Numbered from the stretch's first letter, positions 54,475 to 63,670 are shown. The stretch: 64,000 bases of DNA from Alistipes putredinis (GCA_022009915.1 CP091730.1:124001-188000); one strand, 5' to 3'. Notes: a model not told the origin generated them from the sequence alone. A program made the numbers and translations.

Positions 54475-55409
54475 AGAGAAAGAGACTATCATCCGCGAGC
54501 TGACTGCCGTAGGCGTGTCTCCGATTCATGCCGAAGTGGTGGGCGATTGTTTTGCCACCGCCGATGAGTATGGTGTAACCTCCCACGGAATTAACGTATT
54601 GCCCGCCCATATTGACAAAGTAAAGCGAGGCGGTTATAATCTGACCCCTTCGCTGGAAATCGTGCGCCAGACAGCCGCCTTTGCGGTGGTGGATGGCGAT
54701 AATGGTTTCGGTCCGGTAGCAGCCGACTACTGCATGAAGCTGGCAGTTGAGAAGGCAAAGGAGGTCGGTGTTTTTCAAGTGTTCAGTAAGAACAACAATA
54801 CCGTAGGACCGGCTTTCTATTATCCGCTGAAAGCTGCGGAGCAAGGTTGTATCGGCATACTGTTCTCGAACAGTCCTGCCCAAAATGGCCCCGTTTGGAG
54901 GTAAGGAAAAACTGTTGGGAACAAATCCATTTTCTGCTGTAATTCCTGTCCCTGGCGGAGACCCCATAATCGTAGATATGGCTACAAGCGTAGTGGCCAA
55001 GAGCAAATTTAAGTTGTATAAGGAGGCTGGGAAGCAATTACCTGATGGTTGGGCTTTGGATGAAAATGGCCGGCCGACCAACGATCCTGAGGCCGGTATG
55101 AAGGGATTGGTATTGCCTATGGCCGGTTTCAAAGGCTATGGCATTGCTATGCTTATTGATTTGATTTCAGGTCTTGTATCTGGTGCGTCCTGTCTGAACA
55201 ATGTGGGGCGTTTCTATTCGACAGACAACAAGTGTATGAATGTAGGATTCTGTTGCATTGCCATTGACCCTAATGTGGTATTGGGGGGGGGATTTGACAC
55301 TGCCATTGCGGAATATGTGAAGACGGTTCGCAACTCTGAACGTAGTGGCGATGCCCCTATTAGTATGCCGGGAGACGACCGTTTGGCATTTTATAAGAGA
55401 AGCGAATAA
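54455..55409 (+). CDS. Ldh2/malate-lactate dehydrogenase family oxidoreductase
   Basis: NAD(P)-dependent 2-hydroxyacid (or imine) dehydrogenase of the Ldh family. HAEVVGDCFATADEYGVTSHGINVLPAHIDKV contains the conserved SHG, then ADYCMKLAVEKAKEVGVFQVFSKNNNTVGPAFYY, LLGTNPFSAVIP, DMATSVVAKSK and MAGFKGYGIAMLIDLISGLVSGA. About 318 residues with one indel near 54885. A G9 tract at 55283-55291 encodes Gly-Gly-Gly in frame. With the aldolase upstream it may reduce a 2-keto acid to a 2-hydroxy acid for capsule decoration; that is inference. Confidence 0.85.
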
Positions 55410-55420
55410 GTTTTGAACTA

Positions 55421-56596
55421 ATGATTGAAAGTAAGACAACAGAGCAGTTCTTTGCGTTGGTGCGTTCGGCCATATGGAATGATGAGTGTCCACTTGAACT
55501 ATTTACGAATGAGGTGGATTGGCTGTCGATCATAAGTATGGCAAATGCTCAGGCTTTGACGGCTATTGTGTTTGATGCTTTCGAACGACTGAATAGTGCT
55601 CACAAGGCGAAATTGGTGCCTATCTCGGTGAAGTTGCTATTGAAATGGTATGCAATAACTGTAAAAGTTGAGGCTCAGAATAAGGCTCAGAACAATGATT
55701 TGTTAAGTTTGGAGGCTTGTTGTCATGATGCTGGTATAAAAACCTTGTTGCTAAAAGGCCAAGGGTGTGCTTCGTTGTACCCTCGCCCAGAGCATCGGCA
55801 TTGTGGAGACATCGATCTTTTTGTGGGGCTTGAGCAATATGACGCGATGAAAGAATTGCTCCGCGTCAAGGGTATTGAGCTCGAAAAGGAAACACGAAAG
55901 GATTTGCATTTTATGTGGAATCGAACCCCCGTCGAGTGTCACAAAATAGCTGTTCACTATTATCATCCTTCAATCAACAAACCTCTGCAACGCATCAATC
56001 GTGCAGAGGAATGGCATGATTTGGCTTCGTTTGAGGTGAATGGTGTAAATGTGAGTCTGTTTAATCCGACTTACAATGCGTTCTTCATATTTATGCACAT
56101 CCACCACCACTTCGTTCAGACTGGTGTGGGCTTACGTCAGGTGTGCGATTGGACTTTACATCTGAAATCGAATGAGGATTCTATTGATTGGAACCGTTTG
56201 CACGAATATGTAAAAAGCGTTAGGGTCATGAAAGCATGGAATGCGTTCTATGGATTCGCAAAGTCTTATTTGGACCTACATCTGAACGATGAGCCCTTAT
56301 GGATGAGAACTTATTCGATAGCCGATGTGGAGTTTGTAAAGCGCGACATTATGCAAGTCGGCAATTTCGGCAAAACGAGCGAATCGATGCAACATCGTTC
56401 GTTTGAAAAAGGGGTCTTCGGCAATATGTATTCATTCTATTTCTTATTCAAACGCTTATGTCGCGTGTTCAAATACGGACCCGAGGAGATACTTGCTTAT
56501 CCTGTATGGAAGATATTAGCCAAGATGGGGGTCGTGCAGTTTTTAGAAAATACGCAAGTTGGCGGATTGCTCTGTAAAGTATTTTTGAAGATATAA
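55421..56596 (+). CDS. nucleotidyltransferase-fold capsule protein
   Basis: Intact, 391 residues. KTLLLKGQGCASLYPRPEHRHCGDIDLFV matches the minimal nucleotidyltransferase core (GD-x-DL) of the family often labelled nucleotidyltransferase_5 (PF14907), common in Bacteroidetes capsule loci. The rest is alpha-helical with a His-rich HIHHHF segment. The chemical role is not established for the family; adding a nucleotide-derived or phosphate group to a sugar is a guess. Follows the Ldh gene by 11 bp and precedes the initiating transferase by 2 bp. Confidence 0.8.
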   Translation: MIESKTTEQFFALVRSAIWNDECPLELFTNEVDWLSIISMANAQALTAIVFDAFERLNSAHKAKLVPISVKLLLKWYAITVKVEAQNKAQNNDLLSLEACCHDAGIKTLLLKGQGCASLYPRPEHRHCGDIDLFVGLEQYDAMKELLRVKGIELEKETRKDLHFMWNRTPVECHKIAVHYYHPSINKPLQRINRAEEWHDLASFEVNGVNVSLFNPTYNAFFIFMHIHHHFVQTGVGLRQVCDWTLHLKSNEDSIDWNRLHEYVKSVRVMKAWNAFYGFAKSYLDLHLNDEPLWMRTYSIADVEFVKRDIMQVGNFGKTSESMQHRSFEKGVFGNMYSFYFLFKRLCRVFKYGPEEILAYPVWKILAKMGVVQFLENTQVGGLLCKVFLKI

Positions 56597-56598
56597 TT

Positions 56599-57594
56599 AT
56601 GGGCTATATCACTTACGGAATCATATTTCTGATTCTGCTAATTATGGAACTGGCATATTTTAAGATTGCAGATAAGTTCAACATTATCGACAAACCCAAT
56701 GAACGGTCGTCGCATTCGACGATAGTGTTGCGTGGCGGAGGAATCATCTTCTTGATTGCCGCATGGGTGTGGAGCGCATTCTTCGGGTTTGAATATCCGT
56801 GGTTTCTCGTTGGACTGACACTTGTTGCAGGCGTGAGTTTTGTGGATGATATCCATTCGCTGCCGGATTCGGTGAGACTGGTGACGCAATTTGCCGCTGC
56901 TGCATTGGCATTTTATCAGTTAGGCATTTTACATTGGTCGATGTGGTGGATAGTATTGATAGCACTGATAGTATATGTCGGTGCAACGAATGTTATCAAC
57001 TTTATGGATGGCATCAATGGAATCACGGCGGGCTATTCATTGGCTGTATTAGTGCCATTGGCTGTTGTAAACATGAATGGTGGTTATGTTGAACAAAGTC
57101 TGATTGTCTCGACCATTTTGGCATCACTGGTGTTCTGCATATTTAACTTCCGGCCGAAAGGCAAGGCGAAATGTTTTGCGGGGGATGTCGGGTCGATAGG
57201 TATTGCGTATATAATGCTGTTCTTGTTGGGTAATGTTATAATAAAGACAGGCGACATAACTTGGCTTATATTCTTGCTTGTATATGGCGTAGACGGATGT
57301 TTGACAATAATTCATCGCATCATGCTGCATGAAAATTTAGGCGAGGCGCATAGAAAACATGCCTATCAGATTATGGCGAATGAATTGAAAATCGGTCATG
57401 TAAAAGTCTCATTATTATATATGGCTATGCAACTGATTGTATCGTTGGGCTTTGTCTATTTATGTCCGAATGATATACTTTGCCACTGGATGTATTTGGT
57501 CTGTGCTTTGGCGGTATTGGTTATAGCTTATATTTTGTTCATGAAGAAATATTATCATTTGCATGAGGAATATCTCGCTTCATTGAATAAATAA
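56599..57594 (+). CDS. WecA/MraY-like undecaprenyl-phosphate sugar-1-phosphate transferase
   Basis: Intact, 331 residues, about 11 membrane segments. Motifs: DKPNERSSHSTIVLRGGGIIF, SFVDDIHSLPDSVR (catalytic DD), NVINFMDGINGITAGYSL, CFAGDVGSIGIAYIM, and HRIMLHENLGEAHRKHAYQI at the C-terminus. It starts repeat-unit assembly by transferring a HexNAc-1-phosphate from UDP-sugar to undecaprenyl phosphate at the inner membrane. UDP-L-FucNAc or UDP-GlcNAc-type donors are likely. It lies near the 3' end of the operon, as is usual in Bacteroidales loci. Confidence 0.92.
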   Translation: MGYITYGIIFLILLIMELAYFKIADKFNIIDKPNERSSHSTIVLRGGGIIFLIAAWVWSAFFGFEYPWFLVGLTLVAGVSFVDDIHSLPDSVRLVTQFAAAALAFYQLGILHWSMWWIVLIALIVYVGATNVINFMDGINGITAGYSLAVLVPLAVVNMNGGYVEQSLIVSTILASLVFCIFNFRPKGKAKCFAGDVGSIGIAYIMLFLLGNVIIKTGDITWLIFLLVYGVDGCLTIIHRIMLHENLGEAHRKHAYQIMANELKIGHVKVSLLYMAMQLIVSLGFVYLCPNDILCHWMYLVCALAVLVIAYILFMKKYYHLHEEYLASLNK

Positions 57595-57678
57595 CAATCG
57601 GAGAACACGGATTTCGCAATTATGCTTATGTATTAAAGTGTAAATTGGAAATCCGTGTTTTTTCAAACATCGGGAATC

Positions 57679-58090
57679 ATGAAAATTGACAAACTCTTTT
57701 TAAGCGAACTTTTTGAGCAAGCCGTGAAAAATCCACGTTTGCGTCAGAACTACGACTTGCGCACCACTGCGAATGACAATTCGCAACGCATGTTGAATGC
57801 TTTATTACCGGGGACAAATGTGCCCGTTCATCGGCATCCAAATAGTACTGAAAATGTATTTCTTTTGTGCGGAAAAATTGGTAGAAGTCCTTTATGATGA
57901 AGATGGGAATGAAAAAGAGCGTATACATCTCGACCCGACAATAGGCAATTATGGTTGTGTAGTACCGCAGGGTGTATGGCATACGGTAGATGTGTTGGAG
58001 CCATCGGTTATCTATGAGACAAAAGATGGTAAGTATGGAGAAGATGGCAGTGAGACGTTGGAAGAGTTCAATGCCTCAAAAGTGCAGTAA
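57679..58090 (+). CDS. wbuC: WbuC-family cupin
   Basis: About 136 residues. RLRQNYDLRTTANDNSQRMLNALLPGTNVPVHRHPNSTENVFLLCGKL contains the cupin metal ligands (PVHRHP). A +1 shift near 57875 separates it from VEVLYDEDGNEKERIHLDP, VVPQGVWHTVDVLEPSVIYE. WbuC proteins sit at the ends of O-antigen/capsule loci and are metal-binding; their reaction is not settled. Last recognisable gene of the locus. Confidence 0.85.
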
Positions 58091-58127
58091 GCATCAATGG
58101 TTTAATCATATTTATATCCGTTATTAA

Positions 58128-58347
58128 ATGATGCGTAATTATAAAAAGATAGAGTCGAAGATTAAAGCGTTTCAAAGAACCGGATTGAGCAGTCTGCTGG
58201 ACCCAAGGAGCGTATTGATGCCGTGTACGGCGGAGACGGGGAAAAACTCGCCGTAAGGTTTTTTTGGACAATAATGCGGTAAGTTCAGTCATAAAGTTCG
58301 AAAAGCAAGCGCCGGAACGGATTTCGGCGAAGATTGCGGCAGGATAA
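58128..58347 (+). CDS. small hypothetical protein
   Basis: With two single-base corrections (near 58203 and 58262) the region reads as about 72 residues. Start MMRNYKKIESKIKAFQRTGL, middle DPKERIDAVYGGDGEKLAVRFF, end SSVIKFEKQAPERISAKIAAG. The frames on both sides look like real protein (charged helix, then a beta-like segment) and end at a stop shared by no other gene. I do not recognise a family. It lies 37 bp after wbuC on the same strand and may be the last gene of the capsule transcript, or a remnant. Confidence 0.4.
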
Positions 58348-58564
58348 TAATTAAAAATTAATAAATAAATATAATAAAAAAACGGTTATAAGATATTTGG
58401 ATACTTCGAATATTTGACCCACCTTTGCCACGCCAAAAAAACGAGAATTCGCGTTTTGTAATCCTCATCGGAGGGCGGAACATGCCGGATAAGATGACAG
58501 GGTAAAAACCTCTCATGTTTATTGCGGCATTTTTTATTTATCAAAACATCGACCCTTTGGAAGT

Positions 58565-59928
58565 ATGAAGAAAGAAGAGACAATCAATCTGGCAAAAAGA
58601 CGAAGTGTCCACATTGTTCAAAAAACTGTTTTTCCCGACATTGCTCGGCATGCTCGGGGTATCGGCTGTAACGACCATAGACGGGATTTTCGTCGGTCAT
58701 GGCGTAGGCGGCGACGGAATCGCGGCGGTGAATATCGCCATTCCGCTGCTGATGATTCTTACGGGTGTCGCCCTGATGCTCGGAATAGGCAGTTCTGTAA
58801 TCGCATCGGTCAATCTTTCGCACGGCAGGAAGATTCTGGCGCGGGTAAATGTCACTCAGGCGATGCTCGTCGGTACGATTGCCGGAGCGGTGCCAATGGT
58901 CGCGATTCTGATTTTTCCCCGAAAAAGACGGCTTATCTGCTCGGTTCGTCGGAGTCGCTGCTGCCGCTGGTCACGGAGTATTTGGTTTGGTCCTGCCCGA
59001 CATTTATGTTTCAAGCATGGGTAACGATTGCAATGCTTGCGATAAGACTCGATGGTGCGCCGAAGTTCGCGATGTGGTGCTCGCTTGCATCGTCTCTAAT
59101 CAATGCAGTGCTCGACTACCTGTTTATTTTCCCTTTCGGTTGGGGCATCATGGGAGCTGCTTTCGCTTCCTCGATAAGCTGCGGCATCGGGGCGGTCATG
59201 GCTCTGGGCTACATTATGTTTTACGCACGAACGATGCGTCTGCATCCTTTGAGGTTCGGTGCGAAAAAGGCACTGCTGTTCGCACGCAGCATCGCCTCCC
59301 AATGCAAGATAGGCTCGGCAGCACTGCTCAGCGAGGCGACAATGGCGATTCTGATGCTGGTCGGCAATCTCGTTTTCATGCACTTTCTGGGCGACAAAGG
59401 CGTGGGCGCTTTCGGTATCAGCTGCTACTACCTGCCGTTCGTCTTCATGATTGGCAACTCCATCGCCCAGTCCGCGCAACCGATAATCAGCTATAATTTC
59501 GGTCTGGGACAGAGCCGCAGAGTTCGCGACGCCTTGAAGGTCGCCATAACGACGGCCGTCGCATGCGGTGCAGTTTCGACCGCCGCATTCATGCTGTTCC
59601 CGCGCCAGCTCGTCGGTCTGTTCCTGAATACGAGCGACGAGGTCGCACGCATAGCCATCGACGGGTTTCCGGTGTATGGGCTCGGATTCATATTTTTCAT
59701 ATTGAATATCACAATCATAGGCTACTTCCAGAGCGTGGAGAAGGCACTGCCTGCGACTGTTTTTCGCACTGCTTCGCGGGGTCGTTTTTCCTGCTGCCGT
59801 GTTTCGTACTTCTGCCCGTTGCGGCAGGCACTGTCGGCATCTGGCTGGCAATGCCCGTCTCGGAGATTCTGACGTCGAGTGCGATAGCAATAAATTTTCT
59901 GATAAGAAGCAGGCATTCAAAAAGATAA
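58565..59928 (+). CDS. MATE-family multidrug/organic cation efflux protein
   Basis: About 454 residues, 12 helices. After correction of an A-run near 58596 the N-terminus is MKKEETINLAKDEVSTLFKKLFFPTLLGMLG. It continues VTTIDGIFVGHGVGGDGIAAVNIAIPL (typical MATE helix 1-2), GIGSSVIASVNLSHG, QAWVTIAMLAIRLDG, FLGDKGVGAFGISCYYLPFVFMIGNSIAQSAQPIISYNFG, and ends SAIAINFLIRSRHSKR. Further indels near 58918 and 59760. Exports drugs or metabolites by Na+ or H+ antiport. Composition returns to that of the flanking chromosome. Confidence 0.88.
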
Positions 59929-59961
59929 GACATGCGCCCCTCGACAGGTCTCTCATATTTT

Positions 59962-59995
59962 TTTGTTTTTCCGGAAAAAAAGAATACTACATTTG
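59962..59995 (+). promoter_or_regulatory. promoter of the thiamine uptake operon
   Basis: TTTG at 59962-59965, 22 nt, TACATTTG at 59988-59995. The predicted start near 60002 puts the TPP aptamer at the very 5' end of the transcript. Confidence 0.75.
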
Positions 59996-60008
59996 CTCCC
60001 GAAAACAA

Positions 60009-60090
60009 TAGGGGTGCTTGCGCCGGAAAAAAAGTGCAGGCTGAGATTATACCCGTAGAACTTGTCAAGTAATTCAGCAAGGAGAAGTCT
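60009..60090 (+). promoter_or_regulatory. TPP (THI-box) riboswitch
   Basis: The conserved THI-box order is present: GGGGTGC at 60011-60017, GGCTGAGA at 60039-60046, ACCC at 60051-60054, GAACTTG at 60058-60064, GTAATTCAGC at 60069-60078, then AAGGAGA. It binds thiamine pyrophosphate and shuts off the downstream TonB receptor and PnuT genes. Its 3' end contains a GGAG followed by ATG at 60093 (a short frame, not the receptor start), so the mechanism may act on translation; I saw no clear terminator hairpin. Confidence 0.93.
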
Positions 60091-60138
60091 TTATGAGTAC
60101 GAACAGTACACGCCCCTTAACACTTAATTTTAGTTATT

Positions 60139-62395
60139 ATGAGGAGAAGCCTTATTATTGCGGCTGCCCTGATGTGTTGCGGGGGCAGTCTGAAAGCGCA
60201 GGACGAATCGGATTCGCTGCGCATGGTGGAGATGCAACGGGTGCAGGTGATAGCTTCGCGTGCCGGAGAGAAGACACCCGTCGCCTACACTAACGTGTCG
60301 TCGCAGCAAATCGCACGCACCAACTTCGGACAGGACCTGCCGTATGTCCTGTCGATGGTCCCGTCGCTGGTACCTACGTCCGATGCCGGAACCGGAATCG
60401 GCTATACGGCTTTGCGTATCCGAGGAACGGATGCCTCCCGAATCAACATTACCAGCAATGGCGTTCCGATGAACGATGCCGAATCCCACTCGCTGTTCTG
60501 GGTAAACATGCCCGACTTCGCATCGTCGGTAAAGGACATTCAGGTGCAGCGCGGGGCCGGAACCTCCACTAACGGAGCGGGAGCCTTCGGCGGCAGCATC
60601 AACATGTCCACGGCAATCGAAACCGCACCTTATGCCGAACTGACGGCCACTTACGGCATGTTCAACACTCACCGCGAAAGCGTGCGCTTCGGAACCGGAC
60701 TGCTCGGCGGGCACTGGATTCTGAACGCCCGACTCTCGAACATCGGATCCGACGGTTATGTAGACCGCGCCTCGGCCCGTCTCAAATCGTATTTCGCCCA
60801 ATTAGGCTATTACAACAAGGGAACTTCCGTTCGGCTTATCTCATTCGGCGGCGACGAACAGACCTATCACGCATGGAACGGCGTGACGATGGACGAAATC
60901 GAGAAGTACGGCCGCCGCTACAACTCGTGCGGCGTGATAGCAGCCGGTGCGAGCGGAGATTCGATTACATATCCCGACCAGAAAGATTTCTACACGCAGA
61001 TAAACAACCAGCTCATCATATCGCAGCAGCTGGCCGGAGGGTGGAGACTGAATCTTACGGGACACTACACGCGCGGCGACGGTTACTATCAGGAGTACAA
61101 GAAAGACCGCACGCTGTCCGAATACGGTCTTGTGCCGTTTCTCGACAGCGAAGGTGTGCGCATCGAAAAAAGCGACTTGGTACGCCAGAAGAAGATGTGG
61201 AACAATTTCGGAGGAGTGATAGCCTCGGCTTCGTATGATTCCGAGCGGCTCACGGCCTCCGTTGGTGCCGCATGGAACCGCTATGCGGGCGACCACTTCG
61301 GCAAGGTGTCGTGGATTAAGAACTATATAGGCGATTTGCTGCCCGACCACGAATATTACCGCAACAATACCGTCAAGGACGACGCCAATGTCTTCGCCAA
61401 GGCGGAATGGACGGTAGCCAAAGGGTTGAGCGTGTATGCCGACTTGCAGTATCGCTACATACACCACGTAATAGATGGTGCCAACGACAACTACGACTGG
61501 ATAAACGAACGCATGCAGAGGTTGGACGTGGATCGCGAGTATCATTTCTTCAACCCCAAAATCGGCGTCTACTACGACATCGACGGGCATAATGCCGTTT
61601 ACCTTTCGGCTGCGGTGGCTCAAAAAGAACCCACGCGAAACAACTTCACCGATGCCAAATTCAACGCAAGACCCAAAGCCGAGAAAATGCTCGACGTGGA
61701 GGCCGGATACAAACTCGACTACGGCTTCATCTCGGCCGGAGCCAATCTCTACTTCATGCGTTACCGCGACCAGCTGATTCAGACGGGCGAACTCAACGAC
61801 ATAGGCGAGGCGCTCTCGGACAACGTACCGGACAGCTACCGTGCGGGCGTTGAACTGTCGCTTTCCGCCGACATTGCCAAGTGGCTGCACTGGGACCTGT
61901 ACACGACGCTCAGCATGAACAAGATACTGCACTATACCGAATACATGTCCATGTACGACGAGAATTGGGACGACCTCTGGAGGCAGACGTCCGAGTATCT
62001 GGGAACGACTACCATAGCCTTTTCGCCGAGCGTAATCGCTGGAAGTCTCATTTCGGTGAATTTCGGAAAATTCTACGGAGGACTTCAAACCCAGTACGTC
62101 AGCAAGCAGTACACCTCCAACGGCGAGCACGAAGTCTCTCTCTACCGCGCTACTGCGTGAGCAATCTGCGATTGAGCTACCGGTTCGACCTGCCGTCGCT
62201 CAAATGGCTCGAAGTGGGGGTTGCCGTGAACAACCTGTTCAACAAAAAAAGTATTTCAGTAACGGATTCGGCAGTAGTTCGATGATTTGCAAGAAAGTCG
62301 GAGAGGAATATGTACCCGACTACCGTTCGGACTATGCGGGCTACTATCCGCAGGCTACGATAAATGTTTTGGGAAGCGTAACGCTCAGATTTTAG
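60139..62395 (+). CDS. TonB-dependent outer-membrane receptor, probably for thiamine
   Basis: Signal MRRSLIIAAALMCCGGSLKAQ, plug domain (VQVIASRAGEKTPVAYTNVS, YVLSMVPSLVPTSDAG, LRIRGTDASRINITSNGVPMNDAESH, QVQRGAGTSTNGAGAFGGSINM) and a 22-strand barrel ending TINVLGSVTLRF. About 751 residues; indels near 62150 and 62250 split the C-terminus. The TPP riboswitch upstream and pnuT 2 bp downstream indicate thiamine (or a precursor) as the ligand. Energy comes from TonB-ExbBD, encoded elsewhere. Confidence 0.9.
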
Positions 62396-62397
62396 AC

Positions 62398-62970
62398 ATG
62401 ACGTTCGACTGGTCTTTGATTCTGCAAATCGCAGGAGTATGTCTCGGCCTGCTCTACCTCTATTTGGAGTACAAGGCGAGCATACTGCTGTGGGTCGTGG
62501 GTCTTGTCATGCCATTGGTGCACGGCATACTCTATTACCGCTCGGGGCTTTACGCCGACATGGCCATGAACGTATACTATATTCTGGCAGGCATTTACGG
62601 CTGGGTAGTCTGGCGGGGCGCTCCGCGCAAAAAGAAACACGTGCAAATCACCCGCACGCCGCGCTCGCTCGTCCTGCCGCTCGCTGGATGCTTCATTGCC
62701 GTGGATGCGCTGATAACATTTCTGCTGATTCGTTTCACGGACAGCACCGTCCCCTATATGGATGCGCTGACCACGGCCCTGAGCATCGTTGCCATGTGGA
62801 TGCTTTCGCGCAAATACGTCGAACAGTGGCTCCTTTGGTTAGTCGTGGATGCCGTTTGCGTCGGATTGTATATATATAAAGGTATACCTCTGACCGCCGG
62901 CCTGTATGCACTCTACACCGCAATGGCCTATGCGGGCTACCGACGCTGGATGAAACAGATTAAGGATTAA
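62398..62970 (+). CDS. pnuT: PnuC-family thiamine transporter (PnuT)
   Basis: Intact, 190 residues, seven predicted helices: YLYLEYKASILLWVVGLVMPLVHGILYY, MNVYYILAGIYGWVVWR, LLWLVVDAVCVGLYIYKGIPLTAGLYALYTAMAYAGYRRW. The W-x-x-x-D and YxxxNIYG-like segments are typical of the PnuC superfamily. Co-transcription with a TPP-riboswitch-controlled TonB receptor assigns thiamine rather than nicotinamide riboside. Facilitates uptake across the inner membrane, with trapping by phosphorylation. A strong terminator follows. Confidence 0.92.
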   Translation: MTFDWSLILQIAGVCLGLLYLYLEYKASILLWVVGLVMPLVHGILYYRSGLYADMAMNVYYILAGIYGWVVWRGAPRKKKHVQITRTPRSLVLPLAGCFIAVDALITFLLIRFTDSTVPYMDALTTALSIVAMWMLSRKYVEQWLLWLVVDAVCVGLYIYKGIPLTAGLYALYTAMAYAGYRRWMKQIKD

Positions 62971-62985
62971 GACTTCATTCATAGA

Positions 62986-63023
62986 CAAAAAAGGCCTCGC
63001 TAATTGCGAGGCCTTTTTTTTTT
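62986..63023 (+). terminator. intrinsic terminator of the thiamine operon
   Basis: AAGGCCTCGC (62991-63000) pairs with GCGAGGCCTT (63006-63015), loop TAATT, followed by a run of T (to 63023). Confidence 0.92.
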
Positions 63024-63089
63024 ACACCCTTTTTACAAACACGAGCCGGAAAGTTCTTTATCGGTTCTTGTAAAAATACTCTATTCCTT

Positions 63090-63120
63090 ATTGCTTTTTC
63101 AAAGATAAGCATTATATTTG
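63090..63120 (+). promoter_or_regulatory. promoter of the putative small RNA
   Basis: ATTG at 63090-63093, 19 nt, TATATTTG at 63113-63120: consensus Bacteroidetes promoter with no ORF downstream on this strand. Confidence 0.7.
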
Positions 63121-63126
63121 CACTCG

Positions 63127-63213
63127 AAAGAAATTAAGTGCCCCGAAAGGGGAAGGCCATTCTGCGGATTGGACCGATTCCGGGAGAATCTTTATAGATT
63201 CTCCCTTTTTTTA
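63127..63213 (+). ncRNA. putative ~87-nt small RNA
   Basis: A free-standing transcription unit. The consensus promoter above predicts a start near 63127, and a perfect 10-bp stem GGGAGAATCT/AGATTCTCCC (63182-63191, 63196-63205) with a T-run ends it. Inside is CCCCGAAAGGGG (63141-63152), a 4-bp stem closed by a GNRA tetraloop, and a single-stranded middle part rich in GA. There is no start codon with a meaningful frame. I do not recognise it as tmRNA, SRP or 6S RNA; a trans-acting sRNA is likely. Confidence 0.6.
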
Positions 63214-63239
63214 TTTCTTAGATAGCCACCTGTTCGTCA

Positions 63240-63631
63240 TTATAAATGACAATGGCCTTGTCTGTCGATGTCGTATAAATTCATATAATTTCTGATTTTC
63301 ATTTCTATATAACTGTCGCTTAAATTGTCTCTATTTCCTTTCATGTTCAACACGACAGCCCTTGCCTGTTCAGATGCTTTTTTCATCATCACCTGAATAT
63401 TTCGTATCGTGGGAGTGAATGTTTTTGTTCCGTAGACAGTCCTGCCGATTACCGCGTCGGCATTTTTGTTTGTATCCGGCGGTAGATATATCGTCGGGCG
63501 GGTAATATGTGGTCCAGAAATCGTCATTCAAGGGGTGCACTATTCTGTCGAGGATGCGGTGCGGCTCGTACATGTTTGTCGCCGGCTTCGAATCCTTTGT
63601 TTTCAAGGCAGGCAAATGCACATATAGACAT
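63240..63631 (-). pseudogene. broken toxin-like hypothetical ORF
   Basis: Two or three frames chain into about 130 residues: CLENKGFEAGDKHVRAAPHP, then NDDFWTTYYPPDD, IYLPPDTNKNADAVIGRTV, MMKKASEQARAVVLNMKGN, SYIEMKIRNYMNLYDID. The pattern of an N-x-A-D-A-V-I-G strand, a T-K-T strand and a helix with EQARAVVL resembles C-terminal nuclease domains of contact-dependent toxins, by eye only. It has no recognisable N-terminal delivery region and no immunity gene beside it. Most likely an orphan toxin tip or remnant. Confidence 0.35.
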
Positions 63632-63670
63632 GAAAAAGTTTGGCCGGCTGCAATTCGCAACCGGCCAAAC
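63632..63670 (-). terminator. intrinsic terminator of the repeat protein gene
   Basis: On the minus strand GTTTGGCCGG (63670-63661) pairs with CCGGCCAAAC (63647-63638), followed by TTTTT. It ends the leftward transcript from the gene at 63700. Confidence 0.85.

Noticed and set aside
58386..58583. 65-codon minus-strand frame before the MATE gene
   Set aside because: AT-rich intergenic region, no homology; overlaps the MATE start on the opposite strand.
60841..62130. 429-codon minus-strand frame
   Set aside because: Antisense to the TonB receptor barrel; no motif.
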